Assembly (NCBI GenBank): GCA_025354985.1
Contig: JANXLU010000011.1
Location: 124,001 to 188,000 of the forward strand
From: Chloroflexota bacterium
GTDB lineage: Bacteria > Chloroflexota > Anaerolineae > J036 > Brachytrichaceae
Length of the DNA: 64,000 nt
Direction: 5' to 3'
Shown: piece after piece, positions 9,040 to 18,625 of the stretch
Numbering within the stretch: the first letter of the stretch is position 1
Layout of the letters: every line of letters starts with the position of its first letter
The notes under the pieces: model-generated
Databases searched by the model: none
The model's input: the letters and a program-made list of their open reading frames with translations, nothing else
What the model was told of the DNA's origin: nothing
Translations under genes and position numbers: made by a program

Positions 9040-10491
9040 CTAACTAAGAAGATAGTTGAGCACGTCCTCGGCTGAATAGCCTGTTTTCGCGGGAGTAAGA
9101 TAGTGGCCTACGGTGGCAAGATCATCGCCTGATGTGATCAGCGGTGACTCGATATAGCCATCCCGGCGATGTTGCGGGAAGCCGGCAGTGGCGACCAGGC
9201 AGTTGCACAGGCAGGCTCGGTTGAACGTGTCTTCAATATGGCCGCCTTTCTGGACGTAATCGTCAACGGGTTCAGCTGCACATCGATACCCAAGCGTGCC
9301 ATCCTCCTTCTTAAAGAGAATGCGAAGGAATCCAAGATCACAGATCCGGTTGCGCGCTTCGTAGAGCGCAAGTTCGGAAAGTGTTCCTTCCAGATTGACA
9401 ACCTTGAACGGAAACCCGGTCGCTGAAGCCTGTAGGCTGGTAAAGACATCCACCTTGGCATCCATAACCGTCTTCAGAACGCGTTTCTTTAGCTCTGGGT
9501 CCATGCCAGATTCGTTGCATAGTGCAAAAGCCGTACCGACCTGCACACCAGTCGCGCCTGCAGCAAGCGCTCTCTGCACCTGCACTGGATGAGCAAAGCC
9601 ACCAGCCAGCCAAAAGGGAAGTCCAGTCTGTTTTATCTTGTCCAAATCCACGAGATCTCTTTCGCCGTAGATCGGTTCGCCTCTTGCATTTAGCCGAACA
9701 GCACCACGTGGAGGGGCATTGTGCCCACCCGCTGTCGGCCCCTCGATGATGAAGCCATCAACGCTGCCTTCACTACGTTTGAGCAAAGCCTGCGCCAGCA
9801 CAACAGACGAAATGATGGGGAGAAATTTAGGCCGCTTGAGCGCGCCGACGAGATTGGCGATGCCAGGGAAAACCTCTTCAGGTGAAAAGGACATCTGAAA
9901 GTCATCGTCCGGCGCCGCGCCGTGAACATCGAGCCGATAAAGGACGCGTTCATGACGGGCAAGCTTGTCAAGCACCCCGGCAATCTGCGTGGGAATACCC
10001 GCCCCCATCAGCACAAAATCCACTCCAGCAAGAAGTGCGCCATACAGCGCGGCCAAGTTGGACATCTGGATTTTTTCGAGTAGGTTGATGCCGACCAATC
10101 CGCTATGCCCTTCCCTGGCTAAAAATACCTCGACGAAATTTGCAACGACGGTAAGTTGATCCAAAAATTTGGGCGGGTGAATCGAGTAGGCTGGCGGTGA
10201 TTTGTAGGGTGTTCCATCGTTTTTACCACCGGGTACGTAATATCGATCAAGCATCAATTGAACAGGTTCGGCCATCGGGAATCTGCTCAATGCCCGGCGG
10301 ATGTCCCCTGTTATGTCACCCTGCGCAAGCCGACTTGTAAATATACGGTTTATGCCGGTGCCAGAAACCACACCCAACTGGCCCAACTGTGAAACAGCCC
10401 TGGCTAATCGCCAATCTGAGATGGCTACACCCATGCCACCCTGAATAATAGTGGGAAGGTTCATTGAGATTTGTGGCGACAGTCCAACCAT
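9040..10491 (-). CDS. Nitronate monooxygenase / PfaD-like FMN oxidoreductase
   Basis: 483 residues with the 2-nitropropane dioxygenase (nitronate monooxygenase) TIM-barrel fold: LPTIIQGGMGVAISDWRLAR at the N-terminus, IEGPTAGGHNAPPRG in the middle with the histidine of the AGGH motif that acts as base in this family, and WLAGGFAHPVQVQRALAAGA and GVQVGTAFALCNESG binding FMN phosphate. It is longer than ordinary 320-residue enzymes; the extra C-terminal 120 residues contain a cysteine-bearing ACLCNCLVATAGFPQH segment also seen in long nitronate-monooxygenase and PfaD relatives. Family members oxidise nitronates or act as enoyl reductases in polyunsaturated fatty acid synthases. No synthase genes are nearby, so a detoxification or redox role is more likely. 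Monocistronic. Confidence 0.8.
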   Translation of the reverse strand: MVGLSPQISMNLPTIIQGGMGVAISDWRLARAVSQLGQLGVVSGTGINRIFTSRLAQGDITGDIRRALSRFPMAEPVQLMLDRYYVPGGKNDGTPYKSPPAYSIHPPKFLDQLTVVANFVEVFLAREGHSGLVGINLLEKIQMSNLAALYGALLAGVDFVLMGAGIPTQIAGVLDKLARHERVLYRLDVHGAAPDDDFQMSFSPEEVFPGIANLVGALKRPKFLPIISSVVLAQALLKRSEGSVDGFIIEGPTAGGHNAPPRGAVRLNARGEPIYGERDLVDLDKIKQTGLPFWLAGGFAHPVQVQRALAAGATGVQVGTAFALCNESGMDPELKKRVLKTVMDAKVDVFTSLQASATGFPFKVVNLEGTLSELALYEARNRICDLGFLRILFKKEDGTLGYRCAAEPVDDYVQKGGHIEDTFNRACLCNCLVATAGFPQHRRDGYIESPLITSGDDLATVGHYLTPAKTGYSAEDVLNYLLS

Positions 10492-10974
10492 GTCTTCGGA
10501 TGGTAGAACAGTTCATTTCATCGCGCAATGGTCACATGACCAGTACGGGCAGCCCAACGGCAATCGCCGCAAGAATCCAAAGTCATCTGGGTGCGGAAAT
10601 CATGGTGAGGACAACAATTGAATCGATTATTCCGTCGATACACGCCGTTTGATCATGCATTAGCTTGCCATGGGATTCTCCGAGTGCGCCCTGACATAAA
10701 TCGTCGCGTAACCGCGAGCCTAGACCAAAGCTGTGACCAACCTCATCGCCGTCGTTGCGCCTGCAACGCATCACAGATTGTGAAAGGAACGTAAAGCAAC
10801 ATCATGAGTTCGTGCACACGCTTCGAAAACGCCATACACTGGTCGGCTAAGGCATGCGCAGCCACTATCCCCGCGCACTAGCCAGCTGACCATTCATCGC
10901 TTGTCCTGCTGCCGCTTTGCCAGATGCTGTTCTCGTCGTATGGTGATCATATTCCTAACGACGGGACACATGGC
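10492..10974 (+). other. intergenic stretch with no recognisable gene, leading into a broken stress-protein gene
   Basis: About 480 bases. The short open frames here have no ribosome-binding sites, no motifs and no plausible homologues. Together with the neighbouring truncated universal stress protein gene it looks like decaying sequence, but no specific ancestral gene can be identified. Confidence 0.5.
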
Positions 10975-11245
10975 ATGTTTAAGAAGATTCTCGTTCCGCT
11001 TGACCGTTCGCGAATGGCAGAGGCAGCGTTGCCGGTGGCGCGGGGTCTGGCACAAAGCTTTGGCGCCGAAACCCGTAAGCGCTATTCTGGAGTACGCCGA
11101 TAAAAATGGCATTGATTCGATCACTATGTCCACCCATGGGCGAAGCGGCATCAGCCGGTGGCTGGTGGGCAGTGTGATTGACAAGGTGGTGCAAGGCGCC
11201 AAGGTGCCTGTATTGCTCGAGAGACCGGATGATTCCAAAACCTGA
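10975..11245 (+). pseudogene. universal stress protein gene broken by an internal deletion
   Basis: ATG 10975 starts MFKKILVPLDRSRMAEAALP, a standard UspA N-terminus, but after about 33 residues the frame runs into junk and stops at about 11101. In another frame, from about 11078, the C-terminal part of the same family continues: VSAILEYADKNGID, then STHGRSGISRWLVGSVIDKV, which is the ATP-phosphate-binding motif, ending at TGA 11243-11245. Compared with the intact paralogue at 11687-12124, about 60 codons between the two parts are missing and the remainder is out of frame. The gene cannot make a whole protein. It stands immediately before the globin gene (start 11250). Confidence 0.8.
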
Positions 11246-11249
11246 CATT

Positions 11250-11675
11250 ATGAATAACCAACAAATCAAACTATTACAGACCGCATTTGCGAGGGTAGAA
11301 CCGGTGGCGCAAGAAGCCGGCGAGCTGTTTTATAACCGGCTGTTTCAAATAGACCCGTTGTTACGACCGTTGTTTACGGGTGACCTTCAGGTGCAAAGTC
11401 GCATGCTGATGACCGCAATTGGGCTGGTAGTGCAGGGGTTGGATCAACCCGAGCACGTGACGAAACAGATCAGGGTAATTGGACAGCGGCATGTGGCCTA
11501 TGGTGCAATGCCTGCTGACTTCGAGAGTTTTGGGGCGGCATTGCAGTGGGCCCTTGAGCAGACTCTAGGAGATGACTTTAGCCCGCCGGTTCAAGAAGCC
11601 TGGGCCGAGGCATTCACTTTTATAGCGCAGGGAATGAAGGCCGCATCCAATGGTCATTTGGTGGCAAAACCTTGA
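11250..11675 (+). CDS. Single-domain haemoglobin (globin family)
   Basis: 141 residues from ATG 11250. The sequence follows the globin fold: helix A/B with LLQTAFARVEPVAQEAGELF and YNRLFQIDPLLRPLF (CD corner), an E helix around RMLMTAIGLVVQGL, the F-helix IRVIGQRHVAYGAMPADFES with the proximal haem-ligand histidine in RHVAYGA, and a G/H pair ending in WAEAFTFIAQGMKAA. It resembles the globin domain of flavohaemoglobins but has no reductase domain, like Vgb-type bacterial haemoglobins. Likely roles are oxygen delivery or nitric oxide dismutation. It is sandwiched between universal stress protein genes, which suggests control by oxygen or nitrosative stress. An upstream in-frame extension overlaps the pseudogene and was rejected. 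Confidence 0.85.
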   Translation: MNNQQIKLLQTAFARVEPVAQEAGELFYNRLFQIDPLLRPLFTGDLQVQSRMLMTAIGLVVQGLDQPEHVTKQIRVIGQRHVAYGAMPADFESFGAALQWALEQTLGDDFSPPVQEAWAEAFTFIAQGMKAASNGHLVAKP

Positions 11676-11686
11676 TGAGGTTCTCA

Positions 11687-12124
11687 ATGTTTACGAAAAT
11701 ACTCGTCCCAATCGATGGCTCAACCTTTTCTGAAATGATTTTTCCATATGTTCGCGAGCTTGCGCTGAACTATGGCGCTGCGGTGCACCTGGTGCGTGTG
11801 CAGGGACAGTTTGGATATGAACCGCCCTTGGGAATGGTGTTAACTGCAATACCAGAGCCCATGCAGGTACGTCCGGCGGATCAGCTCGAGATTCTGGCAG
11901 AGCAGCTGAGGCTTGAGAATATCACGATTACGACCGAGGTCATCGAAGGCCATGTGGCTGAAGGCATTCTTGATTGTGCCAAGCGTCATGGTGCGGACAT
12001 GATTGCAATGACAACGCATGGTCGCGGAGGGATAAACCGTTGGTTGCTGGGCAGTGTTGCGGACAAGATCGTGCACTCAGCACCGGTTCCAATCCTCTTG
12101 GTCCGGCCGGACAGATTAACGTGA
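11687..12124 (+). CDS. Universal stress protein (UspA family)
   Basis: 145 residues from ATG 11687, preceded by the ribosome-binding site GATGAGG. It opens MFTKILVPIDGSTFSE with the nucleotide-contacting Asp, and near the end has MTTHGRGGINRWLLGSVADK, the G-x2-G-x9-G(S) ATP-binding loop of ATP-binding universal stress proteins, then VPILLVRP. Such proteins are cytoplasmic dimers that bind ATP and help survival in starvation or low oxygen; the exact role is unknown. The gene starts 11 bases after the globin stop, so both are probably co-transcribed. Confidence 0.9.
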   Translation: MFTKILVPIDGSTFSEMIFPYVRELALNYGAAVHLVRVQGQFGYEPPLGMVLTAIPEPMQVRPADQLEILAEQLRLENITITTEVIEGHVAEGILDCAKRHGADMIAMTTHGRGGINRWLLGSVADKIVHSAPVPILLVRPDRLT

Positions 12125-12330
12125 TCTCACGAGGACCATTCGGGGTCACGGCGGTTCGCACGACCCCTGGCTCTAATCAGCATTAAATTGGTTCGACGAA
12201 TTGCTTGTCAATGAGGTGTGCGCACTCGGGTCCCCTGGTTGAATTCGGCAACCACCATGAGCGCCACGTTTTTCCTATGACGAGAAGAATGTCTGCAAGT
12301 GTTGTGGGTGATGATTTAAGCTGCACCGAG

Positions 12331-13077
12331 CTAGGGCGCTTGCAACAGGCGGTGGACCAGTGCCTTCATTTGATCATCCGTTAGACCCAAGGCTTTGAAA
12401 TACCGGGCAACGCTACCGTGGTGGTTTCGAATAAACGCCAGTGTGCCCGTCACCATCTCTGGCTGTCCATATAGTCGCAAATCGATGTGGGCGCGCGTCT
12501 CTGGTGTTGCCCCCCACTTTAGCCGAATCTCCTCAAACATAGGTTCGAGATTCTTGTTACTCTCCATATAGTCCGCGACCAGATCAATGTCGCTAACGCC
12601 CATTGCGGCGAGCACAAGCAGGCCAATCAGCCCAGTGCGATCTTTGCCCGCATGGCAGTGGAACAGGACGGTACCTGGCGGCGCATCTGCAATAGTCGTC
12701 AGCACGCGAGCCACGTTTCCGGTCCAGCCCTCCAAAATTGCTATATTCCAGGCGCTCTCGCACGGACCGTTTTTCAAGACTTCATGCGAGGCGTTGTCCG
12801 AACTCTCTATCAAGGGGATGTGGTGATACGCTACGCCCTTCTCGTGCGCGAATGGATTTGGCGTGGCTTCAAGCTCAGTTGAGAATCTTAGATCAATGAC
12901 CGTCGTTACGCCGTCTGCCTTAAGTGACCTGACACTTTCAGGTGTCAACCGGTGCAGATTGTCAGCCCGAAGCAATCGTTTCCACTGCGTTGGGCGGCCG
13001 TCCTTGGATTGATAACCACCCATATCCCTTACGTTATATGTCTTTGGAAGATCTCGTTTGCGATTTATTGGATTCAT
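12331..13077 (-). CDS. Protein-tyrosine/serine phosphatase (IphP-type, Y_phosphatase3)
   Basis: 248 residues from ATG 13077. The signature loop VLFHCHAGKDRTGLIGLL contains the catalytic cysteine and arginine of the C-x5-R active site; the opening RDLPKTYNVRDMGGY and LLRADNLHRLTPESV are typical of this family. Relatives dephosphorylate phosphotyrosine, phosphoserine or phosphoinositides. A C-terminal helical domain after the loop is of normal size. A longer start at 13113 would overlap the upstream ABC-F gene; the chosen start leaves an 11-base gap to it, so the two probably form one minus-strand transcript. The substrate is unknown; the PASTA kinase at 16457 is a possible but unproven partner. 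Confidence 0.85.
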   Translation of the reverse strand: MNPINRKRDLPKTYNVRDMGGYQSKDGRPTQWKRLLRADNLHRLTPESVRSLKADGVTTVIDLRFSTELEATPNPFAHEKGVAYHHIPLIESSDNASHEVLKNGPCESAWNIAILEGWTGNVARVLTTIADAPPGTVLFHCHAGKDRTGLIGLLVLAAMGVSDIDLVADYMESNKNLEPMFEEIRLKWGATPETRAHIDLRLYGQPEMVTGTLAFIRNHHGSVARYFKALGLTDDQMKALVHRLLQAP

Positions 13078-13088
13078 GTTTCGTGTAG

Positions 13089-15017
13089 CTACAGGAGGCT
13101 TAGCGCATCCCAAGCCTGGGCTAGATCGCTCTCCACGCGGCTATAGTCGGCTCCCAATTCCTTGGCCCGCTCGTAGTTAGAGCCGGCCAGTTCCATCTGC
13201 CAGCTTAACTCGCTTAGTTTACGTTCAAGATATGTAATTCTCTGTTCTGCCTCTTCCAACGCGCGTTGTTTCTTGATTTGCCCATTTTTAGAGGTTGCGT
13301 TTTGATCAACCGCCATAGAAATCGGCTTTGCGACTGCAGGTTTGGCGACGGGCGGAGTTACCCTCGCACTGTCCTTGCGTAATGCCTCATCCAGACTTTC
13401 CTTCCACGCGTCATAGGTTCCTTTGAATATGTTGAGTTGTGTTCGCCCGTCCGTCTCCCGCTCCAGCGACCAGACTTGAGTCGCCAGCGCAGCCACAAGA
13501 TAGCGGTCATGGCTAACCAATAGCAGCGTGCCATCAAAGTGATCCAAGGCATCAGTCAATATCTCTTGAGACGGGATGTCCAGGTGATTTGTCGGTTCAT
13601 CCAAGAGTAGGAAATTTGCCCCTTGCAAGGTCAGCTTGGCGAGTGCTACGCGGCCGCGTTCGCCACCGCTCAGCACGCCAAGCTTTTTGAACGCGTCGTC
13701 GCCGGCAAACAGGAATCTACCGAGGATGTTCCGAGCCATTGGTAGCGTAATAGTGCCATCGGCAGCCATGAGCTCTTCAAGGACAGTGTTGTCAAGATTT
13801 AACCCTTCATGCGCCTGTGCGAAGTAGCCGATGTTTACTGCCGCGCCCAAGCGGACGGTTCCGGCAAGCGGCGGAATGGTTGCAAGCACGGTCTTGAGAA
13901 ACGATGTCTTGCCCGTGCCATTGGCACCGATCAACGCTGCGCGCTCGGTCCGCAACAATTGCAAGTCTGGACATGAAAAAAGTGTGCGACCATCGTCACG
14001 GTATCCAACTGTAAGATTTGTCGCTTCGAGCACAATATTGCCCGATCTTGTGGCGCTTCCAAGCCTGAGTGCCATGAGTTTGTTCTCAATTGGCTTCTCC
14101 AGACGCTCCATGCGATTGAGCCTGGTTCGTCTGCCTTTTGCCTGATTCGTGTTTTGACCGGCGATATTGCGGCGAATGAATTCCTGCTCTTTCTTGATGA
14201 ACTCCTGTTGTGCCTCAAAAACTGTCAGCGCACGCTCCCGGCGCTCGGTGCGCTGCACCACATAGTCCGTGTAATTGCCATGATACTGTTCCATGCGCAC
14301 GGTCCCGCCCATCGCATCGGTGAGAGACATTTCCCAAACGCGTTCGCATACTTCGTCCATGAAGTAGCGGTCATGGCTCACGCACACAAGGGTGCCCTCC
14401 CACTCCTGCAAATAGTGTTCAAGCCACTCAATTCCCTGGGCATCCAGGTGGTTCGTTGGTTCGTCGAGAAGCAAAATATCGGGATCAAGCAATAGTAGGC
14501 GCGCTAGTGCCACGCGCACGCGCTGACCACCGCTAAGGTGGCTGATTCGCTTCTGTTCGTCTTGCCGCGTAAAGCCCAGCCCGGTCAACACCCGCCTGAT
14601 TCGGGCGTCCAAGTCATAGCCGCCCAGCAGTTCAAATTCGTGCTGAAGCGAACCATACTTCGCCAGCGTGACGGCATGGCTCCCGGGCGTCAGCAACTCC
14701 TCTTCCATCCGTTTCATGCGATCTTGAATCGCTATCAATTCGGGAAAAGAGGTCTGCATCGCATCCCATACCGTGGTTTCTGCGCCATCTTCTACGGTTT
14801 GAGCCAAGTATCCGAACGTGACGCCCCGTGCATAGTGCAGTTCGCCTTTGGAGGCATCGTCGAGTTTGCTTAGGATTCGGAGCAGGGTGGTCTTGCCACA
14901 ACCGTTTGGTCCAATGAGCGCAATTTTGTCACCTTTGGCAACTGCAAAGTCCAGCCCAACGAACACGTCATATGCCCCATAACTCTTTGTCAGGGCGGTT
15001 GCAGTCAACAAACTCAT
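13089..15017 (-). CDS. ABC-F family ATPase (ribosome-associated type)
   Basis: 642 residues from ATG 15017. It has two ABC domains in one chain and no membrane segments. First domain: Walker A GPNGCGKTTLL, signature LSGGQRVRVALARLLL, Walker B LLLDEPTNHLD. A linker of about 80 charged residues (the P-site tRNA interaction motif region) joins it to the second domain with GANGTGKTSFLK, LSGGERGRVALAKLTL and LLLDEPTNHLD. The C-terminus ends in a predicted coiled coil (RALEEAEQRITYLERKLSEL), as in Uup and YdiF-like proteins. ABC-F proteins act on stalled or antibiotic-bound ribosomes; no basis exists here for choosing resistance over housekeeping. It lies between the CCA-adding enzyme and the phosphatase. 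Confidence 0.9.
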   Translation of the reverse strand: MSLLTATALTKSYGAYDVFVGLDFAVAKGDKIALIGPNGCGKTTLLRILSKLDDASKGELHYARGVTFGYLAQTVEDGAETTVWDAMQTSFPELIAIQDRMKRMEEELLTPGSHAVTLAKYGSLQHEFELLGGYDLDARIRRVLTGLGFTRQDEQKRISHLSGGQRVRVALARLLLLDPDILLLDEPTNHLDAQGIEWLEHYLQEWEGTLVCVSHDRYFMDEVCERVWEMSLTDAMGGTVRMEQYHGNYTDYVVQRTERRERALTVFEAQQEFIKKEQEFIRRNIAGQNTNQAKGRRTRLNRMERLEKPIENKLMALRLGSATRSGNIVLEATNLTVGYRDDGRTLFSCPDLQLLRTERAALIGANGTGKTSFLKTVLATIPPLAGTVRLGAAVNIGYFAQAHEGLNLDNTVLEELMAADGTITLPMARNILGRFLFAGDDAFKKLGVLSGGERGRVALAKLTLQGANFLLLDEPTNHLDIPSQEILTDALDHFDGTLLLVSHDRYLVAALATQVWSLERETDGRTQLNIFKGTYDAWKESLDEALRKDSARVTPPVAKPAVAKPISMAVDQNATSKNGQIKKQRALEEAEQRITYLERKLSELSWQMELAGSNYERAKELGADYSRVESDLAQAWDALSLL

Positions 15018-15066
15018 GCGATGATCAATTGTACTGAATGACTGCGCATGATCGCGAATCCCCACC

Positions 15067-16350
15067 TCATACTGTCGGCGGCAGGATAAGGAACTCGATG
15101 CCAAGTAGCTCCCGTAAATACGCAAGCTCTTCGGCTCTGGTGGTTATCTGTCGGTCAATAAGCGCCGTGCGCAGCCGATTTAGAACCCGTGTGTAGGCTG
15201 GTCCCGGCTTTAGGCCCTGCGCCTTCAAATCATCACCAGTAACCGATGGTTTGATCCAGCGCCATGTGTCCCATTCGGTCTTACATGCGATGCGCTTGCT
15301 TGCATCACCGTCAAACAGCCATCCTATTCGCAATGCTAGCTCGCCGAACCCGCCGAGCAGTGCACTCTGTTCGCTGGCTTGTGTGCCGTGAAACAACGCA
15401 CGGTTGATTGTTCCAAGCGCACCCAATGCCACAAGCCCGTCGCGCAATTCTGACTCTAATGGCAGCCAATTGATCCAGCGACTACCGGCGAGCTGTCCCT
15501 GGTTATATGTTATGGCTCCCCAACCTTCTACTGTTGAATCCGGTATTGCCTTATCCTGCAAGCCATGATTTTTCCAGGGCTGCAATAATCGGGTATTTTC
15601 TCCAATGTCCAGACGTTTGTGAATCGTTATTGCGTCCGGCATCGGTATTGACAAGCTTTTGAAAACACCCCAGCTGCCCAGAATGGCGAGGCAAGATACC
15701 CTAGATGACTCAAGAAATATGGACTCCATTTCGTACTTGATGCGTTCGCCACTTAAAGCTGCAAGAAATGGCAGACCATTCTGAATCCAATTGAGCGTGT
15801 GTGACTCCACCGAAAACCCAAGGCGCGCCGCATAGCGCGCCGCCCTGAAAATTCGCGTGGGATCATCAACAAAACTGCCCGGATGCAAGGCGCGTATGAG
15901 ACGCTCTCTAAGATCGCTGATCCCGCCAAACTGGTCCAATAAAGCGCCATCTTCCAAGCGAACGGCCAAACAATTAATGGCAAAATCCCGCCTCCGCAAA
16001 TCATCCAATAGCGTTGTTGGTTCCACGATCGGCAGAGCGGCTGGCGACAGGTATCTTTCAGATCGTGCGGTCGCGAAATCCACCGGCACTTCGTCAATTA
16101 GCCAAGTCGCAGTACGAAAGCGTGGATGCTGTACAACCGATCCACCATAACGCTCTTGCAGGGTGATGGCTAGCAGGGGCGCATGACCCTCGACCACAAA
16201 ATCCAGGTCGCCAATATCCCGGTGCAGCAGTGCATCACGAATCGCGCCACCAACAACCGCGCACGGGAGTGATTGTTGGCGCGACACGGATTGCACGCGC
16301 TCGAATATGGTGCGCTGCACCGGTTTGAGAACTGTCTCCAGCGAAAGCAT
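15067..16350 (-). CDS. CCA tRNA nucleotidyltransferase / poly(A) polymerase family protein
   Basis: 427 residues. The N-terminal class II nucleotidyltransferase core shows PCAVVGGAIRDALL, the metal-binding GDLDFVVEG, and VDFATARSERY, followed by LLDDLRRRDFAINCLAVRL and LIRALHPGSFVDDPTRIFRA, the RNA- and nucleotide-recognition neck of CCA-adding enzymes. The C-terminal part is divergent. These enzymes add or repair the 3'-CCA end of tRNA. The tRNA-Leu gene in this window lacks an encoded CCA, so such an enzyme is needed. Some genomes split the job between separate CC- and A-adding enzymes, and this protein could be either. It is followed by the ABC-F gene after 49 bases. Confidence 0.85.
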   Translation of the reverse strand: MLSLETVLKPVQRTIFERVQSVSRQQSLPCAVVGGAIRDALLHRDIGDLDFVVEGHAPLLAITLQERYGGSVVQHPRFRTATWLIDEVPVDFATARSERYLSPAALPIVEPTTLLDDLRRRDFAINCLAVRLEDGALLDQFGGISDLRERLIRALHPGSFVDDPTRIFRAARYAARLGFSVESHTLNWIQNGLPFLAALSGERIKYEMESIFLESSRVSCLAILGSWGVFKSLSIPMPDAITIHKRLDIGENTRLLQPWKNHGLQDKAIPDSTVEGWGAITYNQGQLAGSRWINWLPLESELRDGLVALGALGTINRALFHGTQASEQSALLGGFGELALRIGWLFDGDASKRIACKTEWDTWRWIKPSVTGDDLKAQGLKPGPAYTRVLNRLRTALIDRQITTRAEELAYLRELLGIEFLILPPTV

Positions 16351-16456
16351 ACATATGACGAGTCCTGCGGCAGTGATATTGGTAGCCGTGGTTTGAAGTC
16401 GCAGAACCGGTCAGCATGTCGAGTGTAACCGACCAAACTGTTAAAATTGATTGTTA

Positions 16457-18625
16457 ATGCCCGACATGGCCGCAAGTGCCGCGCTCCTCAATCAACGCTA
16501 CCGCCTGCTGGCCATTATCGCGGGTGGCGGCATGGCGACCGTTTACAAGGCGCAAGACACACAACTCAATCGTGTGGTTGCGATCAAGACCCTTCGCGAT
16601 TCATTTGCCGGTGACCCAACATTTGTGCAGAAATTTCGCGAAGAAGCGCAGGCGGCGGCTGGATTGAACCACCCAAATATTGTCACAATATATGACGTTG
16701 GGCGGGATGTATTTAACGGAATGAATCGGCAATACATTGTCATGGAGTATGTGGCCGGTCAGGATCTCAAGCACGACATGCGGGATCGCCTTGCAACGGG
16801 CAGGCAGTTTTCAATCGATGAGGCGGTGGACATTGCCCGCCAGATTTGTGAAGGCGTTGGGGCCGCGCATAAACGCGGTGTCGCCCATTGTGATCTCAAG
16901 CCGCAGAATATCATAATTACACCGGAAGGCGCCGCCAAAGTGACAGACTTTGGTATTTCGCGGGCCTACACCAGTTTGGTTGGCGAAAAAGCTGAGACGG
17001 TGTGGGGCACACCACAATACTATGCGCCGGAGCAGGCCACGGGTAACCCTCCTAACGCCGCGAGCGACGTGTACTCGGTCGGGGTGATATTGTTTGAAAT
17101 GCTTGCGGGCAGGTTGCCGTTTGAAAGCAACAATGGTCGTGAGCTCGCACAAATGCACCTGTCGGCCGAGCCGCCTGAGCTTCACCGCCTTAATCCAAAC
17201 GTGAGCCTGCAGTTGGAAAGCATCGTTCGCCGTGCACTTGCCAAGGATCCCTCTAATCGATACCGTGATGCCGTGCAGTTTGCGCGAATTCTCGGCTCAT
17301 ATTTGGAGCAAGGTCGCGAACAAACGATTAGCACGGCATCCACTATTGCTTCCGCCGCCACTGATGGTTCAAAATCATCAAATATGGTTCCTGGAATGGG
17401 TGGTTCAACAATTCCGGCCGGAAACACCGCGCCCACGGCCCAACCAATAGGCAAGGCCGGTCGGAGCCAACCACAGCGCATCGTCGAACGGCAAGCGGTG
17501 CACGTTGGCCCCGCCGCAGCAATTTCGGGTGGCACAGCCGTTGACACGGGCGGCACTGCGTCGACAACGGGCGCAACAAATTCTCTTCCACGTGTGAGCA
17601 CCGGTCGCGATTGGCTGTTGTGGGCATTGGCTGCGGTTGCGCTTGCATGCGTGCTTGGTCTTATTCCGCTGTATTTGACCGACGTGCGCGCCTATCTCGC
17701 CCCTCCAGGGCAGCTGGCCACCATTACACCACTGCCGGTCGCAACTGTGGCGTTGCCCATCGGATCTGTGGCCACGCCCTCAAAAAACGTCGCTATTGTC
17801 CCTGCACTCACGGGATTGACGCTTGAAGCAGCACAGCAACGGGTTGCCCTTTCGGGATTGCAACTCAATGTCATTACCGAAACGTTGGATGCGACCCTCA
17901 CTCAGACGTTAATTGGTGATCAGTTGCCGTTCGCCAATAGTCAGGTTCCGCCAGGAAGTCTGATAAATGTAAGCCTTCGGCGAGCGCCGCCCAGCCAACA
18001 GGTTCCAGTTGAATTGGCCGGGCGATTGTTTGACGAGAGCATTTCACGAACACTTTCGGCCGTCGGCTGGACGCTTATCGTAAGCGATATATTCAGCCTG
18101 CTACCCGAAAAAACGATTTTGGTGTCTGACCCCCGGGGCGGTGCCATGTTGTCGGTAAGCGGCACGTTGACTATTGGCGTTTCAACCGGTGGTCGTGCGG
18201 ATATCAGCGCCACATTTGCAGTGCCGATCCTGTTGGAAAGCGTCAAGCTGCGAAGTGAAAAATTTACGCCTGGTCAACCCATCGATTTTGACGTGACGTG
18301 GCGTGGCACTGGACGAGTTCCACGTGACTATAAGGTCTTTGTTCACCTGTTGGAAAACGATCAATATGTTCTTGTTGCACAGGATGCAGATCGTGAGCCG
18401 CGCAATTTTGGCTCCTCGTCACGAACATCCGGCTGGGTCGCGGGAACCGTGGTGACAGACAACTACACGCTTATCGTCCCAAGTAACCAGCGACCCGGAA
18501 GGTATCGCATCGCAATCGGTCTGTATCAAGATCAACAACCACGCGTGACCGTAACCAGTGGAGGCCGGGCATCCGAGGTCATTCGCGATAGTGTTGTAGT
18601 GAGAACAATTGAGGTCATTAGATGA
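16457..18625 (+). CDS. Membrane Ser/Thr protein kinase with PASTA-like and beta-sandwich extracellular domains
   Basis: 722 residues from ATG 16457. Residues 15-280 form a PknB-type kinase: glycine loop AIIAGGGMATVYKAQD, VAIK lysine 44, DFG at 164-166 and APE in YYAPEQATG. The catalytic loop reads HCDLKPQN (144-151), so the usual Arg before the catalytic Asp is Cys: a non-RD kinase. A low-complexity Gly/Thr/Ala linker (290-380) precedes one membrane helix at 386-407. Outside follow one clear PASTA repeat (PALTGLTLEAAQQRVALSGL), a second degenerate PASTA-like unit, and a beta-rich domain with PGQPIDFDVTWRGTG and SNQRPGRYRIAIGLYQ. PASTA domains sense cell-wall fragments. The stop overlaps the next start (ATGA), so kinase, dehydrogenase and regulator are co-translated. 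Confidence 0.88.
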   Translation: MPDMAASAALLNQRYRLLAIIAGGGMATVYKAQDTQLNRVVAIKTLRDSFAGDPTFVQKFREEAQAAAGLNHPNIVTIYDVGRDVFNGMNRQYIVMEYVAGQDLKHDMRDRLATGRQFSIDEAVDIARQICEGVGAAHKRGVAHCDLKPQNIIITPEGAAKVTDFGISRAYTSLVGEKAETVWGTPQYYAPEQATGNPPNAASDVYSVGVILFEMLAGRLPFESNNGRELAQMHLSAEPPELHRLNPNVSLQLESIVRRALAKDPSNRYRDAVQFARILGSYLEQGREQTISTASTIASAATDGSKSSNMVPGMGGSTIPAGNTAPTAQPIGKAGRSQPQRIVERQAVHVGPAAAISGGTAVDTGGTASTTGATNSLPRVSTGRDWLLWALAAVALACVLGLIPLYLTDVRAYLAPPGQLATITPLPVATVALPIGSVATPSKNVAIVPALTGLTLEAAQQRVALSGLQLNVITETLDATLTQTLIGDQLPFANSQVPPGSLINVSLRRAPPSQQVPVELAGRLFDESISRTLSAVGWTLIVSDIFSLLPEKTILVSDPRGGAMLSVSGTLTIGVSTGGRADISATFAVPILLESVKLRSEKFTPGQPIDFDVTWRGTGRVPRDYKVFVHLLENDQYVLVAQDADREPRNFGSSSRTSGWVAGTVVTDNYTLIVPSNQRPGRYRIAIGLYQDQQPRVTVTSGGRASEVIRDSVVVRTIEVIR

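Noticed and set aside
10464-10652. Possible small gene divergent from the nitronate monooxygenase
   Set aside because: No ribosome-binding site, overlaps the monooxygenase start, no recognisable family.
8947-10699. Repeat of a GCGC-TGACATAA sequence before two stress-related genes (8947-8958 and 10686-10699)
   Set aside because: Only about 8-12 bases are shared, expected by chance in 64 kb, with no matching distance to a start codon.
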